Origin: JBBCJT01 sp037190665
GTDB lineage: Bacteria > Pseudomonadota > Alphaproteobacteria > Acetobacterales > Acetobacteraceae
Assembly: GCA_037190665.1 (NCBI GenBank)
Contig: JBBCJT010000101.1
Coordinates: forward strand, 1 to 12,518
Direction: 5' to 3'
DNA: 12,518 nucleotides
Each line of letters opens with the position of its first letter. Within the stretch, counting starts at the first letter, position 1. Shown here one piece after another: positions 8,532 through 12,518 of the stretch. The translations under genes and the position numbers were made by a program. The notes under the pieces are model-generated. The model saw nothing but the letters and a program-made list of their open reading frames with translations. It was not told where the DNA came from and ran no database searches.

Positions 8532-9550
8532 TGCGCGCGCTGCAGCTCATCGCCGAACGCCAGGTCGAACTGCGCGAGGTCGCCGATCCGCCGCCGCCGG
8601 CCGAAGGCGAGGTCACCATCCGCGTCCGCGCCGTCGGGCTCAACCACATCGACGTGTGGGGCTGGCGCGGCATGGCCTTCGCGCGGCGCGAGCTGCCCAT
8701 CGTCGTCGGCGTCGAAGCCGCCGGCGAGGTCGAGGCAGCGGGACCGGGCGCGAGCTTCAGGCCGGGCGACCGCGTGGTGATGTACGGCGCCCAGGTCTGC
8801 GGCACCTGCCGCGCCTGCCGCCAGGGCCGCGACAATCTCTGCGAGAACGTCGCCGGCATCATGGGTTTCCACATCGACGGCTTCGCCCGCGAGCGGGTGA
8901 ACATGCCCGCGCGGCTGTGCGTGGCCGTGCCGGACGGTGTGTCGATGGCGGATGCCGCCTGTGTGCCGGTCGCCTATTCCACTGTCGAGCACATGCTGTT
9001 CGACAACGCGAAGCTGGAACCGGGCGAAACCATCCTGGTGCATGCCGGCGGATCAGGGATCGGCACCATCGCCATCCGCATCGCCAAGTCCATCGGCTGC
9101 ACCGTGATCACCACGGTCGGCAGCGACGAGAAGATGGAGAAGGCGCGCGCGCTCGGCGCCGACCACGTCATCAACTACCGCACCGACCGGTTCGAGGGCG
9201 CGGTCCGCAAGATCACCGCCAAGAAGGGCGTGGACGTGGTGTTCGAGCATACCGGCGCGGACACCTGGAACGGCTCGCTGCTGTCGCTGAAGAAGGGCGG
9301 GCGGCTGGTGACCTGCGGCTCCACCTCCGGCACCGCGGCGACGATGAACCTGATGCAGCTCTTCCAGCAGCAGTACCGCATCACCGGATCCTTCGGCGCG
9401 CCCATCGCCCGGCTGAAGGATTCGCTGGACCGCATCGCCTCCGGCGTACGGCCGGTGATCGACAGCGAACTGCCGGCCGAACGCTTCGCCGATGCGCTGG
9501 AGCGCATGGAAGGCCGCCGGTTGTTCGGCAAGATCATCCTGACGCTGTAG
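8531..9550 (+). CDS. adh2XL: Medium-chain dehydrogenase/reductase Adh2XL, catalytic zinc ligands absent
   Basis: This 339-aa protein of the MDR superfamily (often annotated as zinc-binding alcohol dehydrogenase) would be an NAD(P)H-dependent oxidoreductase in the VLCFA pathway. The N-terminal GroES-like domain has the structural zinc site C90, C93, C96 and C104 in the pattern C-x2-C-x2-C-x7-C. The catalytic zinc ligands of alcohol dehydrogenases are missing: the usual Cys is Asn38 in GLNHIDVWG, and the GHE motif reads GVE (60-62). The Rossmann nucleotide-binding motif is HAGGSGIG at 171-178, followed by GADHVINYR. It starts in a one-base overlap with fabF1XL and ends 6 bases before lpxXL. The sequence closely resembles the gene in this place in rhizobial clusters. 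The zinc pattern fits quinone or enoyl reductases better than an alcohol dehydrogenase; the actual reaction is inferred. Confidence 0.88.
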   Translation: MRALQLIAERQVELREVADPPPPAEGEVTIRVRAVGLNHIDVWGWRGMAFARRELPIVVGVEAAGEVEAAGPGASFRPGDRVVMYGAQVCGTCRACRQGRDNLCENVAGIMGFHIDGFARERVNMPARLCVAVPDGVSMADAACVPVAYSTVEHMLFDNAKLEPGETILVHAGGSGIGTIAIRIAKSIGCTVITTVGSDEKMEKARALGADHVINYRTDRFEGAVRKITAKKGVDVVFEHTGADTWNGSLLSLKKGGRLVTCGSTSGTAATMNLMQLFQQQYRITGSFGAPIARLKDSLDRIASGVRPVIDSELPAERFADALERMEGRRLFGKIILTL

Positions 9551-9556
9551 CCGCCC

Positions 9557-10444
9557 ATGCGCGACCTGCCGGACCGCGCGCTCGGCTGGCTGGTCGGCGG
9601 CCTGATCACACTGATGCGCCTGCTGCCTGTCCGCGTGTCGAGCGGCATCGCCGGCGCCGTCGCGCGCACCGTCGGCCCATGGATCGGCGTCTCCCGCATG
9701 GCCCGCAAGCAGCTCCGCGCCGCCTTCCCGGAGAAGGACGAGGCGTGGATCGAGGCGACGCTGCGGGGCGTGTGGGACAATCTCGGCCGCGTGGTCGGTG
9801 AATACGCGCAGCTCGACCGCATCTGGGACTTCGATCCCGACGCGACGGAGCCCGGCCGCATCATCATCGGCCCGCATGAGCGCGTGATGTTCGAGCGGCT
9901 GCGCGATGACGGACAACCCGCGCTCTGCTTCACCGCACATCTTGGCAACTGGGAGTTGCCGGCGATCGCCGCCGCACGCCACGGTTTGCCGAGTGCGGTT
10001 CTCTACCGCATGCCCAACAACCCGCATGTCGCCGAGCGTATCCGGCGCATCCGCGAGGGGCTGATGGGGCGGTTGATCCGCAGCCGGGCGGTGGCGGCCT
10101 TCGAGCTTTCCGCCGCACTCACGCGCGGCGAGCATGTCGGCATGCTGGTGGACCAGCACTTCTCCCGCGGCGTGGACGTCACCTTCTTCGGCCGGACGTG
10201 CAAGGCAAACCCGACACTCGCGCGCCTCGCGCGGCAGGTGGACTGCCCGGTGGTCGGCGTGCGGACCATCCGCCTGCCCGACGGCCATTTCCGGCTGGAG
10301 ACGACGGAGGCGATCGAGCTGCCCCGCGATGCGGAAGGGCAGATCGACGTTGCCGCTGCAACCCAGCGTATCACCGACATCGTCGAGGGCTGGATCCGCG
10401 AGCACCCCGACCAGTGGCTCTGGCTGCATCGCCGCTGGCGTTGA
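9557..10444 (+). CDS. lpxXL: Lipid A VLCFA acyltransferase LpxXL (LpxL/HtrB family)
   Basis: This 295-aa inner-membrane-associated acyltransferase would move the very-long-chain acyl group from AcpXL to the lipid A precursor. The HX4E catalytic motif of the LpxL/LpxM family is visible as HLGNWE (H128 to E133). The family motif DQHFSRGVDVTFFG lies at 199-212, and the C-terminus is the usual WLWLHRRWR. An N-terminal hydrophobic stretch at about 10-24 could anchor it. The ATG at 9557 follows the adh2XL stop by 6 bases without a clear Shine-Dalgarno sequence, so it is probably translationally coupled. The assignment to LpxXL rather than to the lauroyltransferase LpxL rests on cluster position with acpXL; the sequence alone says LpxL family. 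Confidence 0.92.
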   Translation: MRDLPDRALGWLVGGLITLMRLLPVRVSSGIAGAVARTVGPWIGVSRMARKQLRAAFPEKDEAWIEATLRGVWDNLGRVVGEYAQLDRIWDFDPDATEPGRIIIGPHERVMFERLRDDGQPALCFTAHLGNWELPAIAAARHGLPSAVLYRMPNNPHVAERIRRIREGLMGRLIRSRAVAAFELSAALTRGEHVGMLVDQHFSRGVDVTFFGRTCKANPTLARLARQVDCPVVGVRTIRLPDGHFRLETTEAIELPRDAEGQIDVAAATQRITDIVEGWIREHPDQWLWLHRRWR

Positions 10445-10447
10445 CGT

Positions 10448-10453
10448 TATGAT
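10448..10453 (+). promoter_or_regulatory. Possible -10 element (TATGAT) upstream of the diguanylate cyclase gene
   Basis: TATGAT matches 5 of 6 positions of the TATAAT box and lies in a 46-base gap that is noticeably AT rich (10441-10468) for this genome. No good -35 hexamer is found at 16-18 bases upstream, and TTGACG at 10441 is too close to pair with it. It may be a weak or activator-dependent promoter, or chance. Confidence 0.25.
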
Positions 10454-10490
10454 CGGTTAAAGATTCTCCGTTGCGTTCGGGGATGCGCCG

Positions 10491-11333
10491 ATGCCGCTTC
10501 TCGACATTCTGTATCTCACGCTGCGCTTCTCCATCCTTTCGATGGCGCTGGTCGCGAGCGTGATCGGCCTCGTCTACGCGTGGCGGATCCACTGGCATGC
10601 CCGGCTGCAGGCCGGACTCGTCCTCGCCGGCGCGCTGCTGCTGATGTTCACCGGCAGCCTCTCGGTGATGAACGCACTGCGCTACCTGCGCACGCCGGAC
10701 ATGCTCGCCGTGCCCTCGGAGTACTGGCTCTGGGGCGTGGCCGATGCGCTGCTGCCGCTGCTGTACCTCGGGTATCTGCACATGGCGGTCCAGCGCGACC
10801 GTGCGCTCGCGCAGGCGGAAGGTCTCGCGATCACCGACGAGCTGACGGGACTCGCCAACCGCCGCGGCTTCATGCTGCTCGCCCTTCCCGGTCTCGCCCA
10901 GGCATGGCGGAACGTCGGATCGTCGGCGCTGGTGATCGCCGACCTCGACCGCTTCAAGGCGATCAACGATGAATTCGGCCACGCCGTCGGGGACGCCGTG
11001 CTGCGGGAGGTGGGCGGAGCGATACGCGCCCTGGTACGCCGCGGCGACGTGGCCGGACGCATCGGCGGCGAGGAATTCGCCCTGCTGCTGCCGGGCGAGA
11101 CCCTGGAAGGGGGACGCCGCATCGCCGAGCGGCTGCGCGAGGCGATCGCGGCGCGCAGCTTCGCCGGCTCCATCGAACTCACACTGAGCTGCGGCGTCAC
11201 GGAGCTGACGGACGAACCCGACGAGGCTCACCTGACCCGCGCGATCAAGGCCGCCGACGAAGCGCTCTATGCCGCCAAGCGCAACGGCCGCAACCGTGTG
11301 GAGGTCGCGTTGCCGCACGCAGCGGGCGGGTGA
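10491..11333 (+). CDS. Membrane-anchored GGDEF (GGEEF) diguanylate cyclase
   Basis: This 280-aa protein should make cyclic di-GMP from two GTP at the inner membrane. Three hydrophobic segments lie at about residues 9-31, 39-60 and 78-98, with no recognisable sensor domain, followed by a short linker and a GGDEF domain from about 115 to 273. Visible are DELTGLANRRGF (116-127), the metal-binding ADLDRFKAIND (150-160), the active-site GGEEF at 192-196 and the product-inhibition I-site R183-x-x-D186 placed exactly five residues before it. The C-terminus has the conserved ADEALYAAKRNGRN. An active, feedback-controlled enzyme is therefore expected. GGGGA at 10479-10483 is a likely ribosome binding site for the ATG at 10491. 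It lies 46 bases after lpxXL and may be co-transcribed or have its own promoter. Confidence 0.93.
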   Translation: MPLLDILYLTLRFSILSMALVASVIGLVYAWRIHWHARLQAGLVLAGALLLMFTGSLSVMNALRYLRTPDMLAVPSEYWLWGVADALLPLLYLGYLHMAVQRDRALAQAEGLAITDELTGLANRRGFMLLALPGLAQAWRNVGSSALVIADLDRFKAINDEFGHAVGDAVLREVGGAIRALVRRGDVAGRIGGEEFALLLPGETLEGGRRIAERLREAIAARSFAGSIELTLSCGVTELTDEPDEAHLTRAIKAADEALYAAKRNGRNRVEVALPHAAGG

Positions 11334-11367
11334 TACCGTCCGTCTTCCCCCGATCAGGGATTGCAGC
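11334..11367 (+). promoter_or_regulatory. Short gap with ribosome binding site of the HisD-like gene
   Basis: AGGGA at 11356-11360 lies 7 bases before the ATG at 11368 and is a good Shine-Dalgarno sequence. No terminator or promoter pattern is seen in these 34 bases, so read-through from the diguanylate cyclase gene is possible. Confidence 0.5.
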
Positions 11368-12518
11368 ATGGCCCGGACACTGAAGCGCGGCGCTGACGCA
11401 AGCGCGGTCGCCGACATGGATTCACGCGTGCGCGAGACGGTCGAATCGATCCTCGCGGACGTCACCGCGCGCGGCGATGCCGCGGTGCGCAGCCTGTCGG
11501 AGAAGTTCGATTCCTGGTCGCCGGAGAGCTTCCGGCTCTCCGCAGCCGAGATCGAGGCGGCCATGAGCCAGGTCGCGCCGCGCGACCTCGACGATATCCG
11601 CTTCGCCCAGGCGCAGATCCGCAACTTCGCGCAGAAGCAGAAGGAGTGCCTGCGCGACCTGGAGGTGGAGACGATGCCGGGCGTGGTGCTCGGCCACCGC
11701 AACATCCCCGTCGAATCCGTCGGCTGCTACGTGCCGGGCGGCAAGTATCCGATGGTCGCCTCCGCCCACATGTCGGTGGTCACCGCCAAGGTCGCCGGCG
11801 TGCCGCGCGTGATCGCCGCCGCCCCGCCGTACAAGGGCGCGCCGCATCCGGCCATCGTGGCGGCGATGCACCTCGGCGGCGCGGACGAGATCTACGTGCT
11901 CGGCGGCGTGCAGGCCGTGGCCGCCATGGCGCTCGGCACCGAGAGCATCGCCCGCGTGGACATGATGGTCGGCCCCGGCAACGCCTTCGTCGCCGAGGCC
12001 AAGCGCCAGCTTTTCGGCCGGGTCGGGATCGACCTGTTCGCGGGCCCCACCGAGACGCTGGTCATCGCCGACGACAGCGTCGATGCCGAACTCTGCGCGA
12101 CCGACCTGCTCGGGCAGGCGGAACACGGTCCGGAGAGTCCCGCGATCCTGCTGACGGACAGCGAGGCGCTGGCGCGGGCGACCATCGCCGAGGTGGAGCG
12201 GCTGCTCGCCGTCCTGCCCACCGCGGCCATCGCGCGGAAGGCGTGGGAGAACTATGGCGAGGTGATCGTCTGCGACGACCGCGCCGAGATGGTGCGCGAG
12301 GCCGACCGCATCGCCAGCGAGCACGTGCAGGTGATGACGCGCGATCCGGACTACTTCCTCGACAACATGCGCAACTACGGCGCGCTGTTCCTCGGTCCGC
12401 GCACGAACGTAGCGTATGGCGACAAGGTCATCGGCACCAACCACACGCTGCCGACGCGCAAGGCCGCGCGCTACACGGGCGGGTTGTGGGTCGGCAAGTT
12501 CATCAAGACCTGCACCTA
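11368..12518 (+). CDS. Histidinol dehydrogenase (HisD) family NAD-dependent dehydrogenase, HpsN-like, 3' truncated
   Basis: 383 codons are visible; the frame is open at the window end, with roughly 50 residues missing compared with the usual length of about 430. HisD-superfamily motifs are present: GPGNAFVAEAKRQ (202-214), AGPTETLVIAD (225-235), QAEHGPES with zinc-ligand positions Q250 and H253, the acid-base pair E318-H319 in ASEHV, and D352. The substrate-facing segments differ from biosynthetic HisD: YVPGGKYPMVASAHM (121-135) replaces YVPGGTAPLPS, and the C-terminal part reads TLPTRKAARYTGGLWVGKF. I recognise these as features of the HpsN branch (2,3-dihydroxypropanesulfonate dehydrogenase) and related HisD-like enzymes of alphaproteobacteria. 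Substrate specificity is inference, and a role in histidine biosynthesis is not excluded. No his genes are next to it in the window. The start at 11368 has a good ribosome binding site. Confidence 0.9.
   Translation, partial: MARTLKRGADASAVADMDSRVRETVESILADVTARGDAAVRSLSEKFDSWSPESFRLSAAEIEAAMSQVAPRDLDDIRFAQAQIRNFAQKQKECLRDLEVETMPGVVLGHRNIPVESVGCYVPGGKYPMVASAHMSVVTAKVAGVPRVIAAAPPYKGAPHPAIVAAMHLGGADEIYVLGGVQAVAAMALGTESIARVDMMVGPGNAFVAEAKRQLFGRVGIDLFAGPTETLVIADDSVDAELCATDLLGQAEHGPESPAILLTDSEALARATIAEVERLLAVLPTAAIARKAWENYGEVIVCDDRAEMVREADRIASEHVQVMTRDPDYFLDNMRNYGALFLGPRTNVAYGDKVIGTNHTLPTRKAARYTGGLWVGKFIKTCT

Noticed and set aside
7586..9550. A single 654-codon frame that would fuse sequence inside fabF1XL to the whole of adh2XL
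   Set aside because: The first part is the wrong frame of fabF1XL and gives low-complexity Arg/Ala-rich sequence. The MDR homology begins exactly at the ATG at 8531.
10441..10469. TTGACG at 10441 as the -35 box of a strong promoter for the diguanylate cyclase gene
   Set aside because: No -10-like hexamer lies 16-18 bases downstream; only the separate TATGAT at 10448 remains as a weak candidate.

Overview
The window is strongly G+C rich, uses GTG starts, has very tight gene spacing and carries a rhizobial-type very-long-chain fatty acid (VLCFA) lipid A cluster. Together these point to an alphaproteobacterium: Rhizobiales, or a relative such as Rhodospirillales/Acetobacteraceae. The genus cannot be fixed from the sequence. 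All convincing genes are on the + strand.

Layout. (1) Positions 1-5062 hold a dipeptide/oligopeptide-type ABC importer: the C-terminal part of a family 5 substrate-binding protein (cut by the window edge), two permeases (DppB- and DppC-like) and two ATPases (DppD- and DppF-like). The genes are separated by 4 bases or overlap by 1 to 11 bases, so this is one operon. (2) Positions 5063-5306 are a 244-base non-coding gap with inverted repeats and a candidate sigma70 promoter. (3) Positions 5307-10444 hold six tightly packed genes in the order acpXL, fabZXL, fabF2XL, fabF1XL, adh2XL, lpxXL. This is the order of the rhizobial system that builds a very long hydroxylated acyl chain on a dedicated acyl carrier protein and transfers it to lipid A. 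(4) Positions 10491-11333 encode a membrane-anchored GGDEF (GGEEF) diguanylate cyclase. (5) Position 11368 to the window end encodes a histidinol-dehydrogenase-superfamily enzyme, cut at its 3' end, whose motifs look more like the HpsN (sulfopropanediol dehydrogenase) branch than biosynthetic HisD.

How the genes work together. In the central cluster AcpXL would carry the growing chain. FabF1XL keeps the full Cys-His-His triad and would condense. FabF2XL has Glu at the Cys position and Ala at the first His position, so it looks like a chain-length-factor-type partner. FabZXL would dehydrate. Adh2XL is a medium-chain dehydrogenase/reductase that keeps the structural zinc site but lacks the catalytic zinc ligands, so it may be a reductase (possibly the enoyl-reduction step) rather than an alcohol dehydrogenase. 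LpxXL would transfer the finished chain to lipid A at the inner membrane. No dedicated ketoreductase is in the cluster.

The most interesting observations are the KS/CLF-like pairing inside a lipid A pathway, the loss of catalytic zinc ligands in Adh2XL, and the likely misnaming risk of the HisD-like gene. The cluster itself is a known type; the mechanistic readings of its FabF2XL and Adh2XL members are inference.
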